Below are positions 24,006 through 33,904 of a DNA stretch of 64,000 nt, one piece after another; position 1 is the first letter of the stretch; every line of letters starts with the position of its first letter. The position numbers and the translations under genes are program-made. The notes beneath the pieces were generated by a model that had not been told where the DNA came from, ran no database searches, and saw only the letters and a list, made by a program, of their open reading frames with translations. Location: NCBI GenBank assembly GCA_050084515.1, contig CM114273.1:22134001-22198000 (forward strand). The letters run 5' to 3'. The stretch is from Blasia pusilla (lineage: Eukaryota; Marchantiophyta; Marchantiopsida; Blasiales).

Positions 24006-24142
24006 TTGTGTGATCTCCATGTATATGTATGAGTTGATTTTTGTACATGTGTGGATCGACCTCTGTGTGGGGAAGATCGGTGTTGTGTGGTGTATATGTG
24101 ACCAACGATGTATGTTGTGTAGCAATATGTATGCGCACGACA
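24006..24142 (+). repeat. Copy A terminal repeat X
   Basis: Follows the purine tract CTAGGGGGACGG and ends in GTATGCGCACGACA, like repeat X of copy B, with which it shares its last about 40 bases. No Y repeat follows, so the 3' end is incomplete or lost. Confidence 0.65.
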
Positions 24143-24219
24143 CATCCCTTTCCTCCTTCCTCTCTTGGGATATTTTCTTGTTTTTGCTTATTCTCTTATG
24201 AGGTTTGTTAATATAATAA
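24143..24219. other. Short spacer between copy A and Helitron end
   Basis: A pyrimidine-rich stretch with no recognised feature. It separates the X repeat from the Helitron terminus. Confidence 0.4.
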
Positions 24220-24800
24220 ACTAGTGAGATACTCGTGTGATGCGCGAGTGCAGGAGCAAATGACATATAAGTACACATTTTGGAAAATTTAAACAAATTT
24301 TTTATTTCATTCAATTATTTCTTTATCAACTATATTTTGTGTGTACTTAGCATCCTTCTTTAAAAGTCTATCATTTCCAATTGTAATATGGATGGAAGTA
24401 TTCTGGCCTACTCTAAATATTGCTATGTACAATTGACAATGTGAGAAGACGGGAGTAGGCAAATAAATTCCTAATTTTTGAAGAGTTTGATCTTGATACT
24501 TATTAATAGTCATAGCAAAAGCTGGACGAATAGGGAATTGAAGCCTACGTGAGTCAAATGGAAAACTAGAGTAAGATGTGATCAATGGGATATGTGAATA
24601 AAAAGCTTGATCTCAAATATTTTTCGTGTGATGATTTCTATATCTATTAAATATTCCATGAAACCACGAATCACAAACCTAGTCCAATTTCTTTGTCCCT
24701 TGGAACCTTCATGTTACCTAAGAGTATGATTGATACGCCAATCTTCAAGCACAAACAAATAGGGGATAGTCCCGATAGCATTCATGTGTTCAAGAACTCC
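24220..24800 (-). mobile_element. Helitron 3' end with Rep/helicase remnant
   Basis: The minus strand encodes the C-terminal end of a Helitron Pif1-type helicase: a degraded upstream part (about 24,600-24,790), then LQFPIRPAFAMTINK, LGIYLPTPVFSH and LYIAIFRVGQ (24,307-24,585). A short hairpin (CTCGCGCATCACACGAG) and a terminal CTAGT at 24,224-24,220 follow, and the next base is T, as in classical Helitron insertions between A and T. Stops interrupt the coding part. Confidence 0.85.
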
Positions 24801-24805
24801 GTTTG

Positions 24806-24810
<5 letters not shown>

Positions 24811-24841
<31 letters not shown>
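24811..24841. repeat. TA microsatellite
   Basis: About 15 TA units flanked by GTTTGA and TCAAAC, so the whole forms an AT cruciform. Confidence 0.9.
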
Positions 24842-24843
<2 letters not shown>

Positions 24844-24872
24844 AACCAATCAAAAAGGTACGATAGTAAACT

Positions 24873-24985
24873 ATGGCACAAAAAGTCAATCCGATTTCAG
24901 TCAGACTCAATCTGAATCGTAGTTCAGATTCCAGTTGGTTTAGTGATTATTATTATGGAAAATTGTTGTATCAAGATTTAAATTA
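24873..24985 (+). pseudogene. rps3: Nuclear copy of the start of mitochondrial rps3
   Basis: The frame from ATG at 24,873 begins [18 protein letters not shown] and continues [17 protein letters not shown], the amino terminus of plant mitochondrial ribosomal protein S3. After about 38 codons it runs into an AT repeat and loses all similarity, so it is only a fragment of organelle origin. The codons around residue 25, where many vascular plants have a group II intron, are contiguous. That means either an intron-lacking (bryophyte-type) source or a spliced intermediate. No transit peptide is encoded. Confidence 0.85.
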
Positions 24986-25940
24986 TATATATATATATAT
25001 AACTCATATTTTCATTCGGAATGAAATCAGCACTAAGGTAAATGCATTCTTGTATAAAATTACATCCGTTACACTAGTGAAAAGAATTACTTTTTACACA
25101 CTCAATCCTTAAAAAATTGGTAGTATAAGAAGTTAAATAGAAGCTAAATTTTAGTGCAAAATATAACTTTTTCATTAAAAATAGATTGTATTCCCTCTTA
25201 TGAAAATTGTGTCATTCAATCATTTTGTGAAATCAATATCGCTCTCTTACTATTAAAATTTTCAAATATGAAAGTTTATACAAAATTTAACACAAATTTT
25301 GTTGTTAATTTTTTCCAATGTATGGGAAAAAATCGATCTAATTACGGCCTCTATAGATATGACTATCCTCACGTCCTAAAACACGTGTTTGATAATTTAA
25401 TAATATTTCCCCTTCAAGATCGCACTGATTAAAATTTTGAAATTAAAAATATTATATTTTAGTTTTCGCGTAAGATACTGTGCAAGCCACTCTAAGAAGT
25501 GTGATTGTATGAAACTTACGACGTACCACCACGACCAGAGTAAATAACGAACGCGAATCGAACATGTGACGTGGAGGGGCTGCTGCACGCCATTTGGCAG
25601 CAGATCACGCGGTAAACGAAGGTTCTTCTGTGGGACCAACAGATTCGCCGGCGCTGTGGGGTGGTGGTATGTACATGTGCGAATGGGGATGGTGGGGGGA
25701 TGGTGGGATGGGATGAAGATGAGCATCCATGGCTATATCCATGTCCATGCGGCGGTGAGGCGATGGGTGATGCATTCAATATGCATGTGTTCATCGATGG
25801 CTTTTTAAACATGTCGTAATACATAGCATATCCGGGGATCGTTATCGTTGGGCTTATCTTCAAGCTGAGTTCAGGAAAAACTTAAGTTTGACTGAGAGAT
25901 AAGATGTACATCCCGACCGGACGTATTCTGTTACTCTGCT
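24986..25940. other. AT-rich, then GC-richer intergenic DNA with no recognised gene
   Basis: 24,986-25,440 is AT-rich. It could include more diverged organelle DNA, but I recognise nothing. 25,500-25,860 is richer in G and contains repeated CATG/CCATG words. No supported gene. Confidence 0.35.
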
Positions 25941-25989
25941 GAAGATGCACTTCGATAAAAACGAGTGATGGAAAACCCATCAGAAGTAC

Positions 25990-26900
25990 AAAAGAGGGGG
26001 ACTCAAAGAGTCAAAACCTGAAGGCCACAACAAGACCAGAAAAGGAAGAAGGGGGCATTCCTCCCCCTAACGACGAAACTCACCAACAGCAGAGACAATA
26101 TTAGCAACAACAAGAGAGCTATGACTACTACTAAGTGGGCCTCTAGCGCGGCGTCTCCCACGGCTGAGCCCGCGCAAAATCTCATTAGCCTGGGCACGTT
26201 TGCAATGCTACTACTGAATCGCAGTAGCTAAGGACAACCCATTTCTCGAGTGGAGATGATGGGCGCGATCCGTGAACGCAGTCGAACCTCTCCCCATAGC
26301 CCCATACATCTCTATGGCCAGGGGATGAAGATGTGTCCTCGTGTAGTCGATCAGAGATATGTGTCTTCTTCACCGCCGCCGCCGCGCTCCTTGTAGCATT
26401 CGCCCTTGGGCCACCACTTGGGCTCGACTTGCCTCCCGCGTAGGATCTGTGACTACCACGTCCGCCATAACCACCTCAGCCTCACGTGTCATGTAGAGAT
26501 CGGCACGAATGAGGGAATCCCGCATGGAGTAGTGCCTCTCTCTCTGCACATGGAAGCCACTCTCCCGAGCAATGAACATGATATCCCGACCTTTGCATCG
26601 TGAGTGGCTATCCTCTCACCCCAATCGACAGCGTGCCAAATGCACACCAAGTGGATCAGGCTCGGCGACACTCGCAATGTGTCGAACCAACTACCGATGG
26701 TTGGGGAGGCCCAAGCGGAACCGCATCGCTGTGGTATAGGTAAGTGGTGCGTCACGGAAAGCTGGAGAAGGGCGCGCCCCTACCCATGAGCCTGCCCCTT
26801 TCGAGCAAGAGCGAATACGGGCCCTAACCTCCATGGGGATATTCCCGTCGGACATAGTGCCTCTAAAATCTGCCTCAAAGTGGGCTTCCATCAAGGAAGA
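25990..26900 (-). pseudogene. Copy L1 zinc knuckle and restriction-like endonuclease
   Basis: Near 26,690-26,640 the reading is RFRLGLP followed by a CxC...H...C knuckle in broken frames, then GGER-ATHDA-like sequence. A nuclease segment follows at about 26,530-26,430: RADLYMTREAEVV, then ADVVVTDP. The spacing of the two Asp residues fits the PD-x(12-14)-D motif of R2-type restriction-like endonucleases, with Ala for Pro. The downstream SRNGLSLATAIL segment is better seen in copy L2. Confidence 0.7.
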
Positions 26901-27429
26901 TTGGAGCCAGGATCGACCGGAGGTAACTAAGGAGGAGAAAGTGGGGAGAACGGCTCGGCCTCAACTCGAAGGGAATTTCTACAAGTGTGAGTGAAGACCT
27001 GAAGTGGGAAAGAGCCATCCTCGACCAGGGGAGACGAGTGTAGAAGGAGCGGTCTATCTCTAACCAAAAATCGGGAGCAAAGGAGGGTGCCACCTTTGTG
27101 GCCCAACTCCCTAAAAAAAGCGGAGGGCGCCACTAACTCGGTCGAGAGAAGACCTACTCCACCAAAAGAAATCGGCCAAGAGGCCTGTCTGAGCTAACTC
27201 CCCATGGGGCACTCTAAGGAGCCGGGTCCTAGAAGATCCCCAAACACCTGCATGAGCTTCCTATCAAAGGATCTATATAGGGAAGAAAGGTGACTAGATG
27301 TCCGACAGTTCTAGTGAGGTAACCAGGTCTACGAGCAAAACAAGAAGAGAGAATGCCAAAGGCGACTTGAGGGTTACCAATCCTCGTAAGATCATCAACG
27401 TGGAGAAGATCCTCGGTAAGAGCCGCCGC

Positions 27430-28990
27430 CACTTAAACTTCGATACAAAGTCCTGGCTCCCGGCGGGACTCCCAAGACTCGAAGCCCTCCGACAGTCGCA
27501 AGAAGCCGTCGGGTAAATGTAGATCATCACGTAGGCCTGATGGAGACCAAGCCTTGCACTTCCCCACCTTCACCGCAAGGCCGACACGTGCCAATCTGTC
27601 TTTGAAAAGTGCTCGAATGCTGGGACAACCAGATCTCGGGACCAACAATATGAGTATCATCCGCCATCGAAGGGAACATGCAACCCGGGAAAGCCTCCAC
27701 CGTAGAAAGAACCGCTCGGTAATGAGCCACAAACAAACAACGCGCCACCCAGGAGGGTCACCCGACGAGTCGCGTAGCGAACTCCAAGACCGTGACCTCC
27801 TCCTCGAATCGACCATGGTGGAAATAGAGGGCCGAAGGGGCCCCATAGAAAGCTGCACAAAGGGAATGAGGCTCGCCATGGGGCCACCGCGTCCCTCAAC
27901 TCGTGAAAATAGTAGCCCGAGATACTGAGTTGAAGGCGTTCTCCACGTCCACTTGGAGAACCACCCACTCTGGATGTACATCTAGACAAGCCCTCAAACC
28001 TAAGGCAACCGTCTCACATCCGGCTGGCGTGGCAACTCCAAACTGATGCGGACTCAGATGTGACTGAAAAGCCTCACGGAATTGCAAAGCGAGAGTACGA
28101 CTCACCAACCGCAAGAGCACCTCACCTATGGCAATCGGACGGATACCACCACCCTCCTTCGACAACGCCAAAAGTCGCCCTGCCCCTAATACTTGGGCCA
28201 CTACTGTTGGCACTCTCCCCTGAGCTAGGTGAGAGGCAACCTGAAGCAACTCGGAGAAGCCGCTAGCGGTGTCCTCGGAAGGAAAGCAATCACGAAGGTG
28301 TTCGTACATCATACCGCAGACAAACCTCCGCCGCAATCCTCGGAGAACGCCCGAGTGCCCGTGCAAAGAGGGACGGGTCAAGGCATATAGCCGTGTCGGG
28401 ATGGAAGTCACGTGCAAAAGCTGGAATGTCAACTTTTGGGCGAGGATGTAGCCTCGGAGGGCATCGATGGTACTGGTGAAGAAGGAGCCATGTCAATCGG
28501 GCGAAGAGCACGCGTACTCGCGAGTACTCACAGCTCGCTTGATGTCCTACATCGCCGAACCTGGCCGCTCGAGGATCGTCCCCGAAACCAGGTGAACTAC
28601 TACCTCGCGAATGCCACAAACTCACTCTGCAGAGACTCCCAATCACCTCCTCGAAAGCGTCTCGGACGTGCTATAACCTCTCTATGACCGGCCTTCCCTC
28701 CCGAGTGTAACAAAGACACCATTGTGGAAGGAGAAGTAGTAGGTACCAAGAGAGCTCATCCATAGGATCAAGAGCGATCCTAGCAAGGGGAAGGAGGAAT
28801 GCGTGGCGGAGGTCGTCCCGAATAGCATGGGGGATCCTATGAAACAACCTCGGGCAGGGAAAACGGGTCTCGAAGAGACCTATAATGCTGCCCTGGTGGG
28901 ACCTCAACCACTCCCATGCCTCAGGAGGGGGCGATGATGCGGGAAGCACCGGAGAGCATCCATGGTCGACATGTGAGGGACCACCCATCC
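27430..28990 (-). pseudogene. Copy L1 reverse transcriptase
   Basis: Copies element RNA into DNA. Recognisable blocks are GGGIRPIAIGEVLLRLVSR (near 28,140), HQFGVATPAGCE, QVDVENAFNSVSR (motif A Asp, near 27,930), LLGGALF (motif B region) and SMADDTH (motif C, near 27,655), in shifting frames. The GIRPIA-GE-LRRL type is found in RT elements of algae and early land plants. The ADD catalytic pair is intact, but frame changes at about 27,896 and beyond disable the gene. Confidence 0.85.
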
Positions 28991-29600
28991 AAATCTATCA
29001 AAGTCAGGATGTTTAGCGCTAAGTGGTTCCGAATTTCTGAACAGTGAAGAATTCGGGACAACACGGGCATTTAGTATCCCGACTAGCGACCCACGGGTCC
29101 CCACACGGGAGCCGATGCGGGTCGAGGCATGGATGCAACTCACCAAGAAGAGGACATGGCCCCCTCCAATAAAATCGTGCGACAATCCCCCGTCAATAAC
29201 AGTCCTATCATCCCCATTCGAACGAGCGGTCCTGGCAAACAACTCTCTTCCCGTCCACGGTAATGCTCCCTCTAACATAAACTCTCACCTACCGACATCA
29301 CCTAGGACTTCTAGTCCCAACCCCCTCCCAAAAATAAACTCATGAATACGTAGAGTTGCTAAGAGCGTGAAAAGATCATGGGCCCTTCGAGATAAAATAG
29401 ATGAGAAGAAAAGTGTATGTACGGGAGGGGTAACAAATACAAACGTGAATCGAACCAAAATGAGAAGCACATAGGACAAATACGACAAACAAGAAAGGAC
29501 TTGGGAAAGGAGGGGAAGGGTGGGTGAATAGAGGACGTTACCTTGGGAAATTTCTCCAAATGACAATAAGCAAAGCCCTAATATTCACATTTGGAACCCT

Positions 29601-31024
29601 AATATGAACCGAATTCTAAAAAGATGAATAAAAATAAAAATACTTCACGCCATGCAGCAAGGTCCGGATCAAAATGAAGCTCTCGTCACGCTCTCCGTTT
29701 CGACATGTAGCACGTCTCTTTTCGTCCCCTACGCCCTCCGTCCTTCCTCCCGCCGTCCCTCTGTATGAATGCGACTTTCAGCCGTGGAGTGTGGGTATGT
29801 ACTATGTACTTAGAAGACCTGCTCCCGCTCTGCTGATGTACGCGACCGCGTGTGTGCGGATTGACTTGACTGGTCCTAGGGCTGGGTATCTTCTCCTCCC
29901 TCAAAAACTCAGGTTTTACCCCCTTGCGTTCATGGAACTTCATGCTTTCACGAGGGTGTTTCGATTATGCTTTCACGACACCTCGGTCTCGTAGTTAATG
30001 CGGTTTAGGTTACTTAAGTTAAGTGTCCTTGCTATGCACGGAATTCTTTTCCCTGCTGCCCGTGAAAGGCACACCTTAATAGATTTAGACATAACATGTG
30101 TTATGCTAAATATATGTTACGCGTGTCAAGCAAAAAAAAAAAAAAATGTTTACTTATCAATACCATAGGAAGGTGTTCCTGACATAGTAAGACAAAATAA
30201 CATGTTTCAATTTTAGTATATGATTCATGGTAGATGGAGAGAGGAAATGAATTTGAGTCGAAGAGGAAGATATTTTTATTAATTAATTAATATTATAATG
30301 ATTTGTCTTAGGTGTAAAAGAAGATTTAAAAATTTCCAAATAATTAATTTTTTAATTCATACTTGATATGAAAAAAATAATTTTAATGGAGAAAGAGTAG
30401 ATATTGTTTAAATTTTATGAAAAAATGAAGTTATTTAGGGGAGGAGGATATCATTTAAATTTTAATTGAGGAATGGAATACTTATGAGAAGAGTGGAATG
30501 TTATCACTCTTCTAAGATTTGAGAAAATGAAATTAATGTTTAAATTTTGAAAGGAAAAATATGGCTATCTTTAAAGATAATTATGTTAATTCATGCTTGA
30601 TATTTTGGGAATGGAAAATGGAATGATTTCATTAATTAAAATTAATTAATTCTTTAGTTAGTGAATGCTCTATTGGTGGGAAGAAGGAAAGGGGAAGAGT
30701 ATGTATTCTTTAAAATTTTGTGGAAGAGTGAAATCATTTAGGAGAGTTGGGAATTATTTAAATTTTAATTAAGGATCATAGTAGAATTATTTTAAAAATG
30801 AAAATTTATTACTCTTTTAAGATCTAAGAAAAAGGAAAATAAAATAAAATTTTGAAATGAAAAATATTTCCAAATCATGAAAAAATGATTTTTTCATAAT
30901 TTAGACATGTAAATTACTAGTCAGCATGTCCGTGCTTGCGCATAGACATGCTAACTGGTAATTTTAAAAAATGACATGGTGAGGATAGGAACATTGAGAG
31001 GAAAGACATACATACCTACACATC
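29601..31024. other. AT-rich repetitive DNA
   Basis: No gene supported. 29,674-30,000 is GC-richer with an open frame that shows no known domain. 30,240-30,900 is very AT-rich, and a unit around TTTAAATTTTAATTGAGGA recurs (near 30,451, 30,750 and again 31,553), with GAAAAATATTTCCA-like words. At 30,916-30,950 lies a palindromic CTAGT-ended hairpin (TTGCGCATAGACATGCT) of Helitron type. Confidence 0.45.
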
Positions 31025-31775
31025 GTTTGTGTTTGAAGATTGACGCACCAATTATGCTCTTAAGAGACATGAATGGTTAACAAGGACAAGCAAATGGGAC
31101 AAGATTGGTATTTCGTGGATTCATGCATCATTGTGTAGATGCCGAAATCATTACATGAAAGAATGTTGGAGATCGAGTTTTTACCACGCATTTCACTGAT
31201 TGCGTCTGACTCTGGTTTGTCATATATTTGATTTACGTAGGTTTAAATTTCCTATTCGTCCAACTTTTGTTATGACTATTAATAAGTCTGAAGGTCAAAT
31301 TTTAGAAAAAGTTGGAATTTACTTATCTACTACTGTATTCTCTCATGGTCAATTATACGTGGCACTATCTAGAGTAGGAAAGAAAAATTCCATACACATT
31401 ATGATAGGAAGCGATGAACATTCAAAGAAAGAAGGTGCTTACACACGAAATGTAGTATATAAAGAAACACTTGATTGAAATAAAAAGTTCAAATTTTTTT
31501 ATAAAAGTTAAGAGTTGATTATACCCGTGCATCGCATGGGCACCTTACTAGTTTAAATTTTAATTGAGGAGTAGAATTATTTTTTAAAATGAAAAATTAT
31601 TATTATTTTAAGATTTAAGAAAGTGGAAACTAGAATTAAATTTTGGAATGAAAAATATTTCCAGATTATGAAAAAATCATTTTCATGTGCAAGCATAGAC
31701 ATGCTAACTAGTAATTTTTAAAAGTGACATTGCGAAGATACGAACATTGAGAGGAGAGACCTATAAACTCATATT
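30747..31775. repeat. Direct repeat flanking the second Helitron tail
   Basis: The block 30,747-31,010 (TTTAAATTTTAAT... AGACATGCTAACTGGTAATT... GAACATTGAGAGG) recurs as 31,553-31,775 with moderate divergence, on either side of the Helitron helicase end. This places the Helitron inside, or between, two copies of an older repeat. Confidence 0.6.
31025..31552 (+). mobile_element. Helitron 3' end with helicase C-terminus
   Basis: Plus-strand remnant of a Pif1-type Helitron helicase. It starts with a broken APIMLLRDMNG...NGTRLVF segment (31,030-31,110) and continues as FKFPIRPTFVMTINKSEGQ, then VFSHGQLYVALSRVG (31,200-31,478). A hairpin (CCCGTGCATCGCATGGGC) and terminal CTAGT at 31,548-31,552 follow, and the next base is T. 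It is less decayed than the copy at 24.3 kb: the MTINKSEGQ and LYVALSR motifs are intact. Confidence 0.88.
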
Positions 31776-32780
31776 TTCTTAGCAGTATAGATTATATAAT
31801 TAATAAGTTTAAAAAAATATGATTTAAAAGAAATCATGCATTTGTGAATGAGGATAAATAAAAGTAAACTTGGAAGGGCTCCTTGTTTGGGTACCCCATA
31901 GTGTTATATCCCCTAGGTTATTGATACTCCCTAATGATGGCCTCAATCCAAAGTTTTGATGGACGGATAAGGTTTATTAATGGACGAGTAGGATTTATCA
32001 AGTATTAACAAGCCCATCTTATGAAGCACTACATAGGGGATATCTCCTTTGGAATGATCCTACATAAGAGAATGCTATTTCCAAGGAAAAATCTTAGAAG
32101 TAATTAATCCCTTAAGTAATTACTTAAGGGATTAATTACTTTTTGAGAAATTCCATCACTTGGTGATTCAAAGTGGCCAAGAGTATTTTGTAATATCCAC
32201 AACCATCTTGGCAAAGATGTGCCCATGCATTGAATGGGCCCATCCTAGGGTTGTGATTTTTGTGTGAAGTTGTGGAAATTTTCATGCCATGACAATGAGT
32301 TAAATGGTTTTCGAATCCACTTCTATATTTGGAGCGTCTTTGTGAGTCCTAGGAGTCATACAGGATGTGAGAAAATATAATGTGAATAGATCATTGAAAT
32401 ATATGACAAATTTTGAAGATACAAGGTGGCCTAGTCTGTCCGTACCCTCATAATAGAGTTTCAATGGAACTTGAACATGAAGAAGACTTGACATATGAGA
32501 GTGCATTATCGTTGCTATTCCTTGACTATATCACTACTAAAAAAACTAGGGGTTTTGATCTATTTTTAGAAAAAAATTTATTATCTTGCATCGGGTATAG
32601 GACACCTTAATGCAAGATAGGGTTATATCACTATTTCATGAACCACCTACATCATATAACTATGATAGTATGAGTTCTTCAACTTTTTAAATTGGGACCA
32701 TCAATCTAGGCCCCTCCTCATTGAAGGGGGCCATTCAAATTAATGGTGCATAGTAAGAAGTGGGTGTTGAGAATTCAACA
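31776..32780 (-). repeat. Probable 3' LTR region of Copia-2, with a 44-bp palindrome
   Basis: Read on the minus strand, the Copia-2 RNase H is followed by GAGTGGATATTGAGGAAGG (polypurine-like), then TGTTGAATTCTCAACA at 32,780, a likely LTR start. The other LTR and the LTR end were not identified. No gene is supported in this stretch. Confidence 0.45.
32098..32141. repeat. Perfect 44-bp palindrome
   Basis: The 22 bases AAGTAATTAATCCC plus TTAAGTAA are followed at once by their exact reverse complement, with no loop. It could extrude as a cruciform or be a collapsed inverted repeat. Confidence 0.9.
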
Positions 32781-33386
32781 ACCTTCCTCAATATCCACTC
32801 TCAAATGGATTACTATCTTGGAACAATGCTAAGACCCTTGAAATGTTTGTGAAGTTGATCTCCATTCACAACTTTGGTGAAGATATCTGCACAGTTATCC
32901 TCTATTAGATAATATACTAACTTCAAAACCTTTCTCTATTAGACTAATTGGAAAAATTGGATCTTTATGTGCTTCGTACCAACATGAAACTAACATTTAT
33001 TATGTGCAATGGAAATGCAACCGTGATTGTCATACCATATTACACTAGTACTTTTTAGTGCTTCTCCTATGTCCTCGAATACCCATCTCAACCATATTGC
33101 TTCATATGAAGCATAATAAGTTGCCTTATATGCCGCCTGGGTAGAATAAAGTCTGAAAGAGGCATTGTAAGTCTATTCTTGCTAACCCATTATACCACAC
33201 TTGATCCTATCAAGAAGCAATAGCCAGAAATAGATCTCCAAGAATCTTAGTCTCCTGCCCAATCCAAGTAAAAAAAGTTTTTCATCTTCGTTCTTGCTCC
33301 ATAGTGATGCCATAGTGAATAATGCCTTTGATGTACTCCAACACATACATCCCTGCCTTCCAATGATTCTCACGAGGCTAAGTTAA
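32781..33386 (-). pseudogene. Copia-2 pol, 3' part (end of RT and RNase H), interrupted by copy B
   Basis: On the minus strand the segment next to copy B continues the RT (HWKAGMYVLEYIKGIIHYGI in spliced frames), followed by RNase H (ATYYASYEAIWLRWVFEDIG, WYDNHGCISIAHN, HVGTKHIKIQ). It joins exactly to 44,028-45,640 if copy B and one copy of AAGA are removed. Stops are present. Confidence 0.88.
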
Positions 33387-33904
33387 GATGTCACCTCCTT
33401 TAGGATAGATCGGTGAGATCTAGTAGAGCATCTTCAAGAGTAGTGGAGGACAGGCCTAGGAGGTCGAGGATGACTTGCTGAGGCCCCGGGAAACCTGAGA
33501 GAGCAGGTTTCCCCTTCGTTTTGGCTCATTTGGAGCCATATTGAGGAACTTACTATTTTAGGTAAGTACCATTTTGAATACATTATCGACTTTCTATTTT
33601 TGGTAAGTAGCCCTTGAACTCCTACATCAGGTCAAGAGCCAAAGAGGTGACTTGGGAGAATAGGTTACCATGGAGAGAGCTTGGGAGAGGAGAGGGGTAT
33701 ATATCCCAAGGAGAGAGAGCTTGAGAGCTCATTCTCTCTTTGTTGAACCTCTTGGCATGAGGCGGTGGAGCTATGGTCCCTTGCCTTGTGAGTTTAACCC
33801 AAGCCTCTCATTAGGAGAGTGGATTTGGTTTGACATGAGAGAGAGTGCACACCTTTCAGAGGTATGGTGTGAGATTGTGTAGAGAGAGATTGGATCTTAC
33901 TTTA
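33387..33904 (+). repeat. Copy B 5' terminal repeat Y1
   Basis: 518 bp starting TGTCACCTCC, nearly identical to Y2 (43,399-43,916) until GATCTTACTTTA, after which Y1 passes into the leader and Y2 passes into X. No X repeat follows Y1, so the element does not start with a complete copy of its 3' repeat. Confidence 0.9.

Larger units (their letters stand above)
18380..24142 (+). mobile_element. Ty3-like methyltransferase family, copy A (5' truncated)
   Basis: Begins near 18,380 in the end of gag and continues through protease, DNA methyltransferase, readthrough site, RT, RNase H, integrase, PHD finger, a purine-rich tract (CTAGGGGGACGG at about 23,993-24,004) and a terminal repeat X ending GCGCACGACA at 24,142. 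It lacks the 5' repeat, leader and most of gag, and the Y-X repeat expected at the 3' end. Pol is more than 70 percent similar to copy B by eye, with several premature stops. Confidence 0.9.
25941..29600 (-). mobile_element. Non-LTR-type retroelement with restriction-like endonuclease (copy L1)
   Basis: A minus-strand element of about 3.6 kb. From 5' to 3' it shows an N-terminal region with AWEWLRSHQGS (about 28,920), the RT, a zinc knuckle and an endonuclease, followed by a short 3' UTR. Its 3' end at 25,941 (GCATCTTC on the minus strand) is defined exactly by the second copy at 53,200, where similarity stops at the same base. There is no poly(A) tail. The 5' limit is approximate. The element is broken by frameshifts and stops. 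Confidence 0.8.

Noticed and set aside
11304-24142. Copies D and A as one element split by Copia-1
   Set aside because: Possible, but about 1 kb of gag is missing, 2.5 kb of unrelated DNA lies between Copia-1 and copy A, and no matching target duplication flanks the pair.
29674-29994. Open frame of 106 codons
   Set aside because: No recognised domain; located at the edge of the L1 retroelement in GC-rich sequence.
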